A DNA stretch of 64,000 nt from Asterella californica (taxonomy: Eukaryota; Streptophyta; Marchantiopsida; Marchantiales; Aytoniaceae), in contig JAYKYS010000008.1 of the NCBI GenBank assembly GCA_036924285.1, positions 14,431,001 to 14,495,000 of the forward strand, given 5' to 3'. Below the pieces are notes generated by a model that had not been told where the DNA came from, made no database searches, and was given only the letters and a program-made list of their open reading frames with translations. Numbering within the stretch: position 1 is the first letter of the stretch; each line of letters opens with the position of its first letter. Below, piece after piece: positions 21,101 to 33,076 of the stretch. The position numbers and the translations under genes are program-made.

Positions 21101-22655
21101 CTTGTTGATGTCTTATGTCTTCTTGGGAGTAAAAATTCGTTCTAAGGGAAAAGTTAAGAGGAGAAAAGACAAAAAGTAAAGCTCTTTTTGCTCTTATTGG
21201 TCCACTTTTGGACCAATGGTGTTCTAGTTGATCCTCGCGACGTTTCTGTGGTTTCTGGAGGCTTCGGAGGTCCATTCGCGAAACAAAGGGTATGGTTGGA
21301 GAGCTCTCGACCGGAGCTACAATCTGAGCTGAAGAATCGGTCGATTTCATGGAGGGATGAGCGCGTTATGATCGATTGAGTGGAGGGGGGTGAAATTCGT
21401 ACCTACTGCTACGTTTCTGGTTATTCCGAGAGACTCGCGAGGAGTTTTGAGGAGCTGTCTGTTGGGTTGGAGAGCTGACGACATGCTGGTCGTTTTGATA
21501 TCAATTTCATCAGGTTCTTGACCGATTTGGATTCTGAACCGACCGATTGAAGTTGAGAAGTGCAGACGTGACAAGGCGAGAATAGCGAACTGTGATAGTC
21601 ATGGATAGTTTGCTATTGCTTAAGTTCTGAGTCGAATTTCTGAGTGAAACTTTCCAGGATTGAAGCATGTCTTATCAGTAAGATACTTGGGAAGTTTCAC
21701 CTCAAATGGTCGAGTAGTTTGTTCAGAATCTTGGATCAAATGTACTTGGGTCTGTAAAGCTCTGAAGTTAGCACAGATTACGGTTTGATCCATACCTGAG
21801 ATTTGGTTTAAGATTTCGACCTGAAAATTGTTCAGGGTAGGAGTGTAAGGGTCCAATCAAGCTTCTTGTGAAGTTTGATCATCATTGGTCGACTGGTTTG
21901 GGAGGACTGACGTCTCAAAGTTCAAAGATACTTCTGTTATTAGCAATTTCGGGTTTTTCGATATCATCTAGTGTCATTTTGGTCATTTTCGAGCAATTTG
22001 GAGAGGAGTTTGTTGCTGAAACTGCCATGCCTGCATACAACTCGACATTGGAGGGTGTGGGGTTGAACTCAACTCTTGGTGATGAAGGAGAACAGAGTCG
22101 TCATGAATCTTAAGCCGCTGTTGGGTTCTCGGAGCTGCCAGGTATTACCGCTGTTGGTGCTATATTGAGATCTGAGTAGTGCCTTGAAGCATGCATGCTT
22201 TACCTTGCTGGAATGCTTGATAGGCCAAGGTGTACAGCAAGTTGTATCGATACTCTATCAAGTTGATTGAGTGATCTTATAGCATCTGCTGGTTGTACTA
22301 TGAAGTTGTGATAGTTGGATTGATGGGCAGTTAGCATCGCTGGAGAGCTATTTCAGAAGTCATGCTTCCAGTGATATAGAGGAATAACTTCAGTTAGATA
22401 GTACAGAGCTGAGTATTTTAGTTAGAGTACAAAAGATATGTTTGTAACACAAGTTTATGCAACCTATACATAACCTTGGGTCGTAACAAGCTTTAAACTT
22501 GAGCCGAGCGGATACAAGGTCACTCGGCTAGAAGAGTAGATAGTGAAACATTTGAGTGGAAACATTCAGATCTAGATCCAACCTTGTCAATCCACATACC
22601 TCTGCATAGCCATATACCCAGTGTATTCCTAGACAGAAAAACACGTTATACGATA
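21101..22655 (+). repeat. Gypsy LTR (copy H), second part
   Basis: Continues LTR copy H from 431. It matches the reverse complement of 50775 to about 52338, and its length (1555 bp) fits the missing part. It ends ACACGTTATACGATA at 22655, the same terminus as in E1. No primer-binding site follows, so this is a 3' or solo LTR. Its right flank is the gag remnant of element G, into which it was inserted. Confidence 0.85.
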
Positions 22656-23260
22656 CCGTTTCAACTCCTTGCTCCTCTCTCAATCTTCTAGACGTAGATG
22701 CCAACAGTGCGATCACGTCTCCATACTCGTGCTCCTTTGGCAAACCTTCAATTCCACAGTTTGAGCAGATGTTTTCGTCTTTAAAAACAAACGAAAGAGA
22801 CGATGGACCAACTCGGAGACCTAGATCGATAGATCTCTTTCCTTCACGAGGGTTTTCTCTCTTGAATCTCACGGGACAACTTGCTGTATAGTGACCCAAC
22901 CCTCTACAAAAGTAGCACCACGGTTCTGTCCTCAACTTCTTCTTGGAAGAGTCTTGCTTGTTTCTCTCCGTCCTCTCTTCAAATTCGACTTTTAACTCTC
23001 TAGAACGTTCATCCACACCCACTATGACATCAAGATTTTGAGGAAGGTTCATAAGCCTCACTACCCACTCTTTCTGACCTTCCATGATCTCGACTTAAAT
23101 TCGACCTCATGCAGATTTTGATTGATTGGACTACCAACTGAACTTTTGATAGTGATATCTTGAGCTCTGTAGCTCCAAAACGAGTGACATTTGGATCAGT
23201 AGATGGATCAGGAGCTCCTCCAGTCCGTCGTGAAATTTCAAGGACGTCCGAGAAATACAA
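22656..23260 (-). pseudogene. gag: Gag nucleocapsid remnant of element G
   Basis: The minus-strand frame from 23085 contains a zinc knuckle WCYFCRGLGHYTASC (C-x2-C-x4-H-x4-C) after a Glu/Lys/Arg-rich stretch, then a second Cys pair (CSNC). Upstream, another frame (23260-23100) carries the preceding part, so there is a frame change near 23090. The 3' end is cut off at 22655 by LTR copy H; residues read beyond that are LTR sequence. It is a nucleic-acid-binding gag-like protein of an LTR element. Ty1 or Ty3 affiliation cannot be told without pol. Confidence 0.6.
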
Positions 23261-23681
23261 AGCAAATGATAGTGACTGTAAACTCGATCAGAAAGAGAAT
23301 CGTCTACACCTTCGAACCCTTAGTCTCTCCTCCTTTTTAGTTGCAACAATAAGAACTATCACTCAAAGAACGTGATAAGAGTGATCTGATCCTCTACCCT
23401 CATCAACATATAGGATTATATGAAGCACTCTACTCTCAGATTTAAACTCTAACACTCGACACGTTCTCTTCAGCTGATTTTAACATCTTATGCGTACAGA
23501 ATATATAAGATGACCTCAAATGCATCGTAGATGACTACAAGATACACGAATGGCTCTAAGGTCTCTAGCATGGCAGTAGCTCTAGCCTCTCCAAGAGTTC
23601 TCTCGATATGCTCTCTCATAACATCTTTTTGTCTGATGTAAAACTGCACGTGAAACATATCTCTCAAGCCTCCTAGTGAGG
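23261..23681 (-). other. Leader of element G, no intact frame
   Basis: Untranslated leader and decayed N-terminal gag of element G. The part 23520-23695 is similar to 29371-29540 in the F region, so a second copy of this family once lay there. Confidence 0.5.
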
Positions 23682-23698
23682 TCCCAGCAACGGAACCA
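23682..23698 (-). other. Primer-binding site of element G
   Basis: On the minus strand this reads TGGTTCCGTTGCTGGGA, starting with TGG complementary to a tRNA CCA end, six bases after the LTR end. It differs from the primer sites of A/F and of B/E1, so G uses another tRNA. Confidence 0.65.
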
Positions 23699-23704
23699 AA
23701 AATT

Positions 23705-24486
23705 TGACCCTCAAGCTTGCTACCGGTCCTGTCTCTCAGCCGGGGGTAAACCTCTGATGGCCTTTGATGAGATGCATCATAGAACTAGGAGGCCTCAACT
23801 AAACCCAACTCTCAACATACTCACATTCACTTCTTCACTTAGAACGAGAACTCTCATCAAGACATAGATATGAAAAACACACCCTTTATAGATATGGGCT
23901 AACGGCTTCCAAATACAAAGAAAAGGAGGATGAGGGATCACTCCACAACCCCTCTATTTATACTATTACAGATTTATCACGGTAATTACTTATAAATCTG
24001 ATTTATTGCAATTTACCGAAACCAAGTCAAAGATAAAAGTCCTAAGTCAAGGATAGATGTCTCCTCTTTTGACTCTACTCTAATAATTAGGATCCTTCTA
24101 AGAGTATAAAGAAATCTTTGAAAAAGAATCTCAGATTGCTCCTTATAAGACAAAATACTAACACATAATTGAGCCAAAAATGTCAACAACCCTCTTGATT
24201 GTTTGACCTTAAGCCTCTACAACCAGTAAAATTCAGTCACGCATAAGACAAGAGTGTATTATTCACCCCCTTGTCATCTTATGCATAACCAAACAAAATA
24301 GTGGTTCTCACATTCAAAATATTCCAATATTCTATCTTCAAATATCTCCAACTCTAACTGTGACTACTCCTAGTTATCTATCACTAACTTAGAGTATGAT
24401 CTAGCCTTGAGACTTATTTAGAAGACTCACCACACATAGTTATAACTTATCACATATTTACTACTATGCAATCTCTAGGTGTTACA
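23705..24486 (-). repeat. 5' LTR of element G (782 bp)
   Basis: On the minus strand it begins TGTAACACCTAGAGATTGC and ends GAGGGTCA, so it has TG...CA termini, with the primer-binding site just downstream. The other LTR is absent from the window. Confidence 0.6.
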
Positions 24487-24523
24487 GATCGCGTCATGTG
24501 GTTGTCAGTTTCGCACTCAACGT
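24487..24523. other. 37-bp flank between G and D
   Basis: Short sequence between the G LTR and the D LTR; probably the remains of the site into which they inserted. Confidence 0.4.
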
Positions 24524-26271
24524 TATCGTGTCGGATATTGCGTGAAGGATGTCCAGGAAAACGCGAGGTTCCTGGCTGTGGAGATGTTGTGTGCTGAAAC
24601 AGAGACAAGACAGAAAAAAACAACCACAAAAACGAACGCTGCGATATATACCAACTCCAAATGTATGTACACTGCCGGTTCTTTCTCCTAAGAGCACAGA
24701 ACTGAAAAACAGACCATAGCGGTCTGTAACCTGCTTCAAAGCTCTTAAAAACAACCCCTGATTCTCAACCCTAACCCAAAAACACCGAAGCGTAGCTCAA
24801 AGCAAGAGAAACTTCCCTTTGCTAACAAGCAGAGCCACAGCACTATCACGCGATCCAAACCCAAGTCCAAACCACATCCATGTACAAGTTCATAGCTAAA
24901 GCTAGCTACCACAAGCTGTATATAGCCAACCAGAACTCTAACGAACTCAAAAGAGCAAAACCCGTAGCGAAGAAATCGAAAAAGGTCTATCTGTGGACTT
25001 CCTCCTTTTGTCAAACGGACTTCAGATGTCGATAGGGTCTCCTCCGCTGACTCCGTTAACCCAAGAAACCTTTAGATCCGACTCCCAACAGCTGAGATAT
25101 CGCCGATTTTCGGTCGTAGATGACCGAACCTTCAAAAACTCCTCCCTGCGGCTTAAAACCGCACACACCGCAAAAATGGATCATCTAAACTGATATCCGT
25201 CTTCCCTGGCAGATAGATCTAGCTATCACGAACCCAACGAGACTCCAAACAAGTCGTTTGGAGTTCCCCTTGCAAAACCACGCAAGAAATTTGGTCACAG
25301 GTAGCAAAAAATTGACGTAAATGAACTCCATGCGGCTCAAATTCGCTCACCTCACCCAAACCAACAATCCAATCCACGTATTGTTTTCTCCTATGCGTAG
25401 ATGAAGACTCCCTAGTCACATAGGCACCAAGAACGAAGAGCTTGGCACATTGATCGCGAAGAACAACCCAATTTTAAGTCGCAGGCGATGAAAAACCTGA
25501 CGCAAGCGCTTCTCTACGAGCCAACTTCACTCAGAACTCCAAAACCGTCCGATGAAACTTGGTATCGTCTTCAATTTCCTGTAGAACTCGATGTTCTGAT
25601 CCCGATGGATCCAAGGACAGCAAGTTTGGACTCCGGAACGGCTCGAACGGTCCAACTCTCCTTCACAGATAACTGAAATCTCCAAATCTCTCCCATACGT
25701 CTCAATTTCTCTCAGGCTTAGCTTGATTTTTCCTTCTTTCGAATTGCATAACTTCTTCACTAGATGTCCAAACGAAGTAAACAAGATGCCCATGGAAAGC
25801 TGACAACGAACTCTACTCATCTATGCGATCAAAGTGAAGATCCGAAGTTGTGCCAAAAGCTCGTAAGCTGGGTCCTAACTTATTTTCTCCATTTTTTGAG
25901 TCTTGTAACTTCTTCACTGGGCGTCTAAACGAAGTAGACAAAGTGCTTATGGAATGTTGACAAGGAGCTCTATCTACAGATGCAATGAAAGCAAAGATCC
26001 GAAATGGTGCCAAAAGTCCGTAAGCTGGAGCTTAGCTTGCTTTCTCCATCTTTCGAGTCTTGTAACTTCTCCACTAGGCGTCCAAATGAAGTAGACGAAG
26101 TGCATATGGAGTGCTGACAAGGAGCTGTATCCACTGATGCGATGAAAGAGGAGATCCAAAATTGTGCCAAAAACCCGTAAGCTGGGGCCTAGCTTGTCTT
26201 CTCATGAATGTCTTTGGAGCGACAAGCATCGAAGTTTGAATTTTAGGTAGGAGCCGGTCCACGACACGACA
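24524..26271 (-). repeat. 3' LTR of element D (B-family LTR)
   Basis: Runs from TATCGTGTCGGATATTG to GACACGACA and is similar along its length to 33077-35090 and 48291-50307, though shorter (1748 against about 2015 bp). It contains tandem segments of about 130-150 bp around 25750-26200, each with the phrase TCTTGTAACTTCT(T/C)CACT. These produce the repeated short frames seen here, which I do not regard as genes. Transcription would run on the minus strand. Confidence 0.85.
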
Positions 26272-26702
26272 TCCACCCCCTCCAAACATATGCATCCCCG
26301 GTATGCACCAGAGATACCAACCAAGGAGTGGACCGGCACTCAAATCATCTTGTCATCCTCCCTCCCATCTCAGTCAACCTCATCCTTAAAGTTGCAACCT
26401 GATCGTCATCTTGAAGTTGCTACCCTGCCATGATCCTCCCTAGATCCATGCTCATTGACTTTCTCCTCGAACCTCCCATCCAATCATCCCCTCTAAATCT
26501 ACACATCTTTCAGTATGCGAAGACATAGAAGAAATAACTCATCATACCATGGAAATGTCTTACATGCACCCTGTAGAACCTCACCGTCGAGGTTTGTGAA
26601 CCAAGTGTCGTAGTAGACATCATCCGTCAACGCAATCATCACCATATATCTGACTGTAATCCTCAACCTCAAGTCGGTACATATCATCGTACCTAATCCT
26701 CT
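26272..26702 (-). pseudogene. 3' internal region of element D with conserved short ORF and polypurine tract
   Basis: On the minus strand, TTTGGAGGGGGTGGA directly precedes the LTR and is the polypurine tract. Further upstream is a short frame (about 26690-26499) with YYDTWFTNLDGEVLQ and a terminal LRILKDV. The same peptide, slightly changed, lies at 35305-35496 in element B. The same frame in two copies suggests selection or recent common origin; I do not recognise the product. The region is cut at 26702 by the inverted terminal arm. Confidence 0.6.
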
Positions 26703-27018
26703 TGTGGTGCCCACAATTTACAGGATTCACGAATTTTTTAAATTTTTAAGATTAATAACTTGTTTGTATAACTGAAGAAGCGTTGTTACTTAAGACTACG
26801 GCTTTCTTAGAAGGAAGATGATCTTACGATCCTTTTGTAATAAAGAAGTTGACTTCTTCGGAAGACCACCGTCTTCCGGGAAACGTCTTCTCGGTTGTGT
26901 CTTCCGAAGACGACGGAAGACGGCGGAAGACGGAAGACACGTATCTTCCGAAAGACGGTAATCGCGGAAGCCTAATCACGTATTTCCAAGTAAAGGAGTA
27001 GGTGTACCAACCAGGTAA
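26703..27018 (+). repeat. Left inverted terminal arm (GAAGAC-rich)
   Basis: Begins TGTGGTGCCCACAATTTACA and is the reverse complement of 63514-63807, with scattered differences. It includes a cluster of GTCTTCCG/CGGAAGAC motifs around 26860-26960. Either it is the terminal inverted repeat of a transposon whose other end is at 63807, or the two are LTR ends of two copies in opposite orientation. No target-site duplication is visible: the left flank ends CCTCT and the right flank begins CAACT. Confidence 0.7.
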
Positions 27019-27484
27019 CACCGAGTAGGTTAGATAGGTCAGGTAAGTCATATAAGTTGAGAACCCCTAAACCTACACGAGAAGATGCGAAGGAAGCGCA
27101 TTAGCGCAGAACACTACCACTTCCCGCATCGAGGTTGTTTTGGCTTAGAAGATCGAATTGGAAGGTAATCGAGTTGAGTGAAGGCAGCAGAGTGAAATTG
27201 AGTGGAGCCAGGATCGATTCACAGCTAGGAAGAAGACAAGGGCAAATCGCTGAGAGTAAGAATCACATCGAGCTGAAGGGGTCTTCTGGAGACTCCCGGA
27301 AGTAGACATTGAAGGGCAGCTGCAAGGAATCAGAGGAGGAATCTTTCGATTAAGGAGTGGCGAGGCATTGGCAGCGGCAGCAGCTTAGAGGGGTCGCACT
27401 GGAGCTAGGGTCGAAGTCGTAAGTGCGCAGAAGACTGAAGGAAGACCGGAAAGAAGATAGAAGACTGTAGAGGTTCTTCTCATG
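27019..27484. other. Sub-terminal region, no gene recognised
   Basis: Purine-rich, with repeated GAAGAC/GGAAG motifs. No supported frame. It may be the 5' untranslated part of gene C, which lies further right on the same strand. Confidence 0.4.
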
Positions 27485-28049
27485 TTATCTTCTCTTCCCC
27501 ATTGCTTCTCGTCTTTGTTTGGTATCCCCCGCGCTTCCCCAGTTGTTTGCTGGCAACCCGATCGATTTATTCCCTCCCCATGTTTTTCCTTCTAGTAACT
27601 CTCTCTGAATCCTCCTCAAGAAACTCCTCTCGAAGAGATCGCTCAAAAGTCATCCAGATTCTAAGATTTCTTCTCTGTACATCTCTAACTTGGTACCGCA
27701 ACTCAGGAATGACAGCTTACTCAAAACTTGCTATCATCTCAGCATCAGTAACCCTAACCAACTCCATCTCTCCTCTATACTCACGCAGATATCTAGAAAT
27801 ATCTCTACCTTCAAACCTTCCACATCTGTTCACAATAGCTTGCAAAGCCTTGGTGGACTTTAAATCACCCCCTCCAACGATCGGATGTTGTTGGACCAGG
27901 GCCGCAAGCGTCTTCAGGATCTCAGTCGTTGCAGTCACTGGTGCTACAGAAGGTGCTACAGTAGACGTAGATGCAACAGCCGCAGAAGTAGCAGCAGCAG
28001 CGCTCTTGCGATCCATCTTCTCTCCTTGTAGTAAACTCAACCTCCTCAA
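27485..28049 (-). pseudogene. gag: Gag fragment of element F (A-related)
   Basis: Minus-strand frame from 28016 (inner methionine, MDRKSAAAA) or 28049. It has an Ala/Thr-rich N terminus, then KSTKALQAIVNRCGRFEGRD and SRYLREYRGEMELV. This parallels the gag of element A (KSTRALQAIVGRCGRFDGRD). A stop at 27717-27719 ends the frame, but the alignment with A continues in another frame to about 27590 (EEFLEEDSE-like), so the gene is frameshifted and then truncated. The large plus-strand frame at 27502-28095 is its antisense shadow. Confidence 0.75.
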
Positions 28050-28062
28050 TCAATCACCCCAA

Positions 28063-28082
28063 GAGCTCTCAGGGAAGCACCA
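28063..28082 (-). other. Primer-binding site of element F
   Basis: On the minus strand it reads TGGTGCTTCCCTGAGAGC, two bases after the LTR end, and matches the site of element A except at one position. A and F therefore share a primer tRNA. Confidence 0.75.
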
Positions 28083-28747
28083 GATGTCTAGGTGAGAGTT
28101 TCTTGAGAAGGGCGGGACCTTCTGGCTGTGATATGATCTTGAAGGCTGTGTTTAATCTACTCAGGGAAGCGTTGGACTTCTGGTTCTGGTGGATTACTCA
28201 AGGGATAGGTTTCTCAGGTTACAACAGAGCACTATGAACATTCATACAGGTCTGTATGAACCTCTAATTCACTCAGAAGGCAAAGTTCGGGTCTAACTGA
28301 TAGTAAAAGGATCAGGTGGTGAACCTTAACATTCAAGGAGAGAAAAACTATGATGGTTCAGACTCCTAAATTTCTCCTACATGTAAAAGAGGCCCCACTG
28401 AGCACACACACGAAGTTTCAGCTTGAGATCAAATTCTGACACTGAGATATGGATAGGAAAGTTCTGATCAAAGATGTTACAGCAATTTCTGATACTCAGC
28501 CAACTATCTCAACAATGCTCGTAGAAGCTTCTTGATATAGAGTAAAAAGAGCACCCCAACTGCAATAGATGTGTGTTCGCAACTCATCTATACTTAACTT
28601 TGGCTTCTCCGTCTCTGTTCGAACTCCCAAACGTCTCTTCTTCCCCCTCGACACTCGAACTGGATTCCCCATGAAGTATCTTCAACACCTCCTTGTATCC
28701 AAAAACGTATATCTCTTAATCGATAAGAGATTTCTCTAAGATTTTTG

Positions 28748-28812
28748 TGGTCTCCAGTAGCTAAACCTCCAAGCTACAGGTGGGTGGTCTCCAGTAGCTA
28801 AACCTCCAAGCC
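28748..28812 (+). repeat. Local duplication of GTGGTCTCCAGTAGCTAAAC
   Basis: The 27-base phrase starting GTGGTCTCCAGTAGC occurs at 28748-28774 and 28786-28812. Confidence 0.85.
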
Positions 28813-28897
28813 TCCTCTAATCAAAAGAAATGGTGCTGATTGTACAAATATCCAGAGAATTAAAATTTGTATATTTTCATTTCACTCATGAGTGTCA

Positions 28898-29275
28898 ACC
28901 CCCTCCACTTTGAAAAAAAACTCTTTCTCTCTTCAGTCCTCATCTTCTCATGATTTTTGTTGTCCAAGATAGCTTATCAGCCAAGCTAAAATACTAGAAA
29001 TTTTCACAAGAAAATAAAATTCACAAAAAATATGACAATGACTGTACAAAGTTTTCAGAGATCAGAATTTCTAAACTCTCGCAAATAAACCCCCTCAACT
29101 TTGAAAATTCATAGCTCCCTCTCCAGACCACCTTTTCTCATGATTTCTATTGTCCTAAATAGCTTAACAGCCAATCGAAAACACTGGAAAGTTTCACACG
29201 AAAATAAAAAACACAAAAAATCTGACAATGATTGTACAAATTTCCCAGAGAGTAGAATTCCTAAACTCTCAAATT
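28898..29275 (+). repeat. Tandem duplication, 2 x about 189 bp
   Basis: Units 28898-29086 and 29087-29275 share CCCCCTC(C/A)ACTTTGAAAA, TTCTCATGATTT(T/C)T(G/A)TTGTCC and GACAATGA(C/T)TGTACAAA. A partial copy precedes at about 28835. Divergence is moderate, so the duplication is not recent. Confidence 0.8.
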
Positions 29276-30515
29276 TTTCTCTTCTAATAACTTCTCTCTC
29301 CTCCTTTCTCTACAACTCTTGTTGCACCCACTTTCAACTCTCCTCAAACCTTCCTAAGTGAACAAGACATAAAGAATGACCTCGAACACGTCATAGATCA
29401 CTACGGGATACACAAAAGGTTCTAATGTTGCTAACATCGCGTTAGCTCTCTCTCCTCCCAACGTCATGTGCTCTCTCATGTAGAATTGAACTCTAAGCAT
29501 CTTTCAACGATCTCTTCAAGTGAGGTCCCGGTAACGGAACGTGAAGTTGGGACTCCTGATTGTACACAGAACTCCAGATCTCGCTCTCTGAAGTTGCTGC
29601 TCCAGATTGAGAGCTTTTCAGACCCCCTCAGCTTCAGCGGCCGCCCTGAATTACTCAGTCACTCAAATGATATGAAAAGTTTTGGACAGTCGTATCCCGG
29701 CTGACAGTGAACGCAACCTCAAAGGTTTGAAGAGATTTCCTCAATTCTGCTGCAATTGACACTCAAAACCCCAAAATCAACAAAAGTGATGCAGTTTTGG
29801 CACAATCTGAACTTCAATTGGGCATAACTCCTTGTTTATTGATCCAAATCGATCAAGAATTTCACTGATAGTGTTTGGCTCGACTAGCTCTATCTCCTTG
29901 CGCTCTCAGATTTCGCAGTGCCCTCACCAATTGCTCGAAATCCTCTTTAGAGCTCTGTTTCTAAATTTAGAGTTACACAAAAGACAAAAATGAACCAATG
30001 AGAGTTCATAGCTCCATTTGGTTGTCATTTTGTGCCTTAAACCATGTGGTAACTTAAATCCACCCAAAGGCTACCACGTCAAGTCTCCTAAAGTGCCAAC
30101 GTATAACTTAAACTACCTAAAACGACACACAGCCCTGAAAGTAAACTTAAATCAACTAAAAGCGTGCATGGGCTACACGTAAGCACAACCCACGAGCTTA
30201 AACCCTATCTACATGATAAATCTAAGTCATGTACATGGAATATCATAGATAAGTATGAATTCACTTGCACAAGCGCATGAATGCTTGATTAAGATAAATA
30301 GCATACTACCAACCTACTAGGACTCAAAATATATGATAGAGTTAACACCATATACAAAAGGTGTCAACCATAAGCATAAAAGACTTAGAACAGTACAGAG
30401 CTAACTTCTAAGGCTACTAAACTTCAAGTGTCAGAGTAGAAGTAACATGCGTCAAGTAACGCGACAACAGTGATCAGTGAATCATTTACTATGTCAAATG
30501 ATTCACATCACGACA

Positions 30516-31154
30516 GCGTAGGAAGTAGAAGACGGGTGAGACCAGTGAAGGAAAGTCTGGCTTCGGGAGGTCTTCCGAGAAAGATATTGAATCGGAAGCT
30601 GTATCGGGAGTCTTCTCAGAGACCACTGTCACCGCAGGAGCCCGCAACCATCTTCTGAACCTGTTACGCACTCTACTTCTTGCAAATCTTGTATCTTCTG
30701 TTAGGAAGTAGGATGTAATGCAAGGTGGGTTGTCTTCTTAGGAATCCATGTGAGGCCTTGCTTAGTTAGGATTGTTTAGATATAGCTCGGAAGACGAGAG
30801 CTATTTAGGAAGCACTGTTAGAATCCTGGAAGACGGAGTAGCTGTCTTCTGGAAGACTAGATTCATCTTCTGAGAGTGTAAGCTAGACTGTGAGAGCTTG
30901 GGCTCATAGTAAGTGAGCCTTCAGCTCACAGTAAGTACGCGTGGCTTAGTGCAACAGAGTTTCAAGTATGTCGATGCATCCTCGAGGGTTGGTGTTACCG
31001 GCAGCAGAGTTGGCCGAGGCCAAACCCTTCATCAAGGAGTTGGGTCTCGACTTCTTCTTGTGGGATTGGAACCTCACCGACCAGGATCTTCTGGAGGAGG
31101 TTTGGGCAACCTTACAAGAGACTATCATTCCAGAACAGACAATGGAGGACCAGA
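30516..31154 (+). pseudogene. Gene C, first visible piece
   Basis: The frame from 30968 reads through GLVLPAAELAEAKPF, LGLDFFLWDWNLTDQDLL and EEVWATLQETIIPEQTMEDQ up to the junction with the inverted LTR at 31155; the residues beyond come from the LTR. Upstream (30516-30660) is another short open stretch rich in Arg, Ser and Glu. The pieces at 50308-50774 and 61586-63244 lie on the same strand and continue the same gene in order. The product is not recognised. Joining 31154 to 50308 leaves the frame open for about 35 codons, then a stop, so either bases were lost at this junction or the gene was already decaying. Confidence 0.5.
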
Positions 31155-33074
31155 TGTCGTGTCGTGGACCGGCTCCTACATGAAATTCAAATTTCGATGC
31201 TTGTCGTTCCAAAAGACCCTCATGAGAAGACAAGCTAGACCTATGCTTATGGGCTTTTGGCACCATTTCGGATCTTCATTTTCATGGCATCAGTGGATAG
31301 AGCTCCTTGTCAGCATTCCATAGGCACTTTGTTTACTTCGTTTGGACGTCTAGTGGAGAAGTTACAGGACTCGAAAGATGGAGAAAACAAGCTAGGCCTC
31401 AGCTTACGGGCTTTTGGCACAACTTCGGATCTTCACTTTCATCACATAGATGGGTAGAGCTCGTTGTCAACTTTCCATGGATATCTTGTCTACTTCGTTT
31501 GGACGCCTAGTGGAGAAGTTACAAGACTCGAAAGACAGAGAAAACAAGCTAGGCCCCAGCTTATGGACTTATGGTGCAACTTCGGATCTTCACTTTCATC
31601 ACATAGATGGGTAAAGCTCGTTGTCAGCTTTCCATGGACATCTTGTTTACTTCGTTTAGACATCTAGTGATGAAGTTATGCGATTCGGAAGAAGACAAAA
31701 TCAAGTTAGGCCTTAGTTTACTTGCTGACTGGGTATTTGAGGCTTCAGGCGTTATATCAAAGACACAAGGGGCCTGCTTCATTATTATGACAGAACTTCG
31801 TACGTACAGAGACTGTGACAAGGAGGCAACTTAGGGGCTAGCTTTCGCCTGCAATCTATCAACAGACGGTTCGGGAGATTTGGAGGTCCAATGCAAGCAC
31901 GCAAGGCGTCGTTGGGTTCAGATCTGTGCAGGCTACGCACAGGTTCAAACAGTTTGGGAAGAGACGAATCGGGGAGTGCGTACTAAGTGAAATTAAGACG
32001 CAGGAGAGAGATTTGAGAATTTCAGTTACTTGTGAAGGAGAGTTGGACCGTTCGGGCCGTTCGGAGTCCAAACTTGTTGTCCTTGGATCCATCAGGATCA
32101 GAACACCGAGTTCTACAAGAAATTGAAGAAGATACGAGTTTTCATCAGACGGTTTGGGAGTTCTGAGTGAAATTGACTCGCAGGGATCAGATTTTCGTTC
32201 GTCTGCGATCTGAGATTGGTTTGTTTTTCGTGATCGGTGAGCCAAGCTCTTCGTTCTTGATGCCTACGCGATCAGGGAGTCTTCATCTATTCATAGGAGA
32301 AGATTATACGTGAATTGGATTGTTGGTTTGGGTGTGGTGAGCAAGTTTGAGCCGCATGGAGCTGATTTACGTCAATTTTTTACAACCTGCGACCAAATTT
32401 CTTGCGTGGTTTTGGAGGGAAACTCCAAACGACTTGTTTGGAGTCTCGTTGGGTTCGTGATAGCTAGATCTATCTGCCAGGGAAGACGGATATCAGTTTA
32501 GACGATCCATTTGTGCGGTTTGTGCGGTTTTAGCCGCAGGGAGGAGTTTTTAGAGGTTCGGTCATCTGCGACCGAAAATCGGCGATATCTCAGCTGTTGG
32601 GAGTCGGATCTGAAGGTTTCTTGGATTAACGGAGTCAGCGGAGGAGACCCTATCTACATCTGAAGTCCGTACGGCGAAAGAAGGAAGTTCACAGATATAC
32701 CTTTTCGGTTTCTTCGCTACGAGTTTTGCTCTTTTCAGTTCGTTAGAGTTCTGGTTGGCTATATACAGCTTGTGGTAGCTAGCTTCAGCTAAGAACTTGT
32801 ACATGGATGTGGTTTGGACTTGGGTTTGGATCGCGTGATACTGCTGTGGCTCTACTTGTTAGCAAAGGAAAGTTTCTCTTGTTTGTTTCTCGGTGTTTTT
32901 GGGTCAGGGTTGTGATTCAGGGGTTGTTTTTAGGGACTTTTGAAGCAGGTTACAGACCACCCTGGTTTGTTTCTCAGTTCAGTGTTCTTAGGAGAAAGAA
33001 CCGGCAGTGTACATACATTTGGAGTCGATATATATCGCAACATTCATTTTTGTGGTTGTTTTTCTCTGTCTTCT
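31155..33074 (+). repeat. B-family LTR, inverted copy, truncated at its right end
   Basis: Starts TGTCGTGTCGTGGACCGG and is the reverse complement of the LTR at 33077-35090 over most of its length, with several percent divergence by eye. The last 80 bases or so of the LTR are missing: the sequence stops in TCTCTCTGTT and passes directly into CGGATATTGCG of the opposing LTR. Together the two form a palindrome of about 2 x 1.9 kb centred near 33075. Confidence 0.85.
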
Positions 33075-33076
33075 CT

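Larger units (their letters stand above)
28085..30515 (-). repeat. 5' LTR of element F, probably with internal insertions (right limit tentative)
   Basis: Starts on the plus strand with TGTCTAGGTGAGAG next to the primer-binding site, comparable to the CTCGACA terminus of A. The likely other end is ...CATCACGACA at 30515, since A-type LTRs begin TGTCGT on their own strand. The stretch is heterogeneous. It holds a 189-bp tandem duplication, and a segment (29371-29540) like the leader of element G. It may therefore be an LTR with nested fragments. No gene found. Confidence 0.45.

Noticed and set aside
27502..28095. 197-aa plus-strand open frame
   Set aside because: It is antisense to the F gag fragment, whose protein matches the gag of element A.
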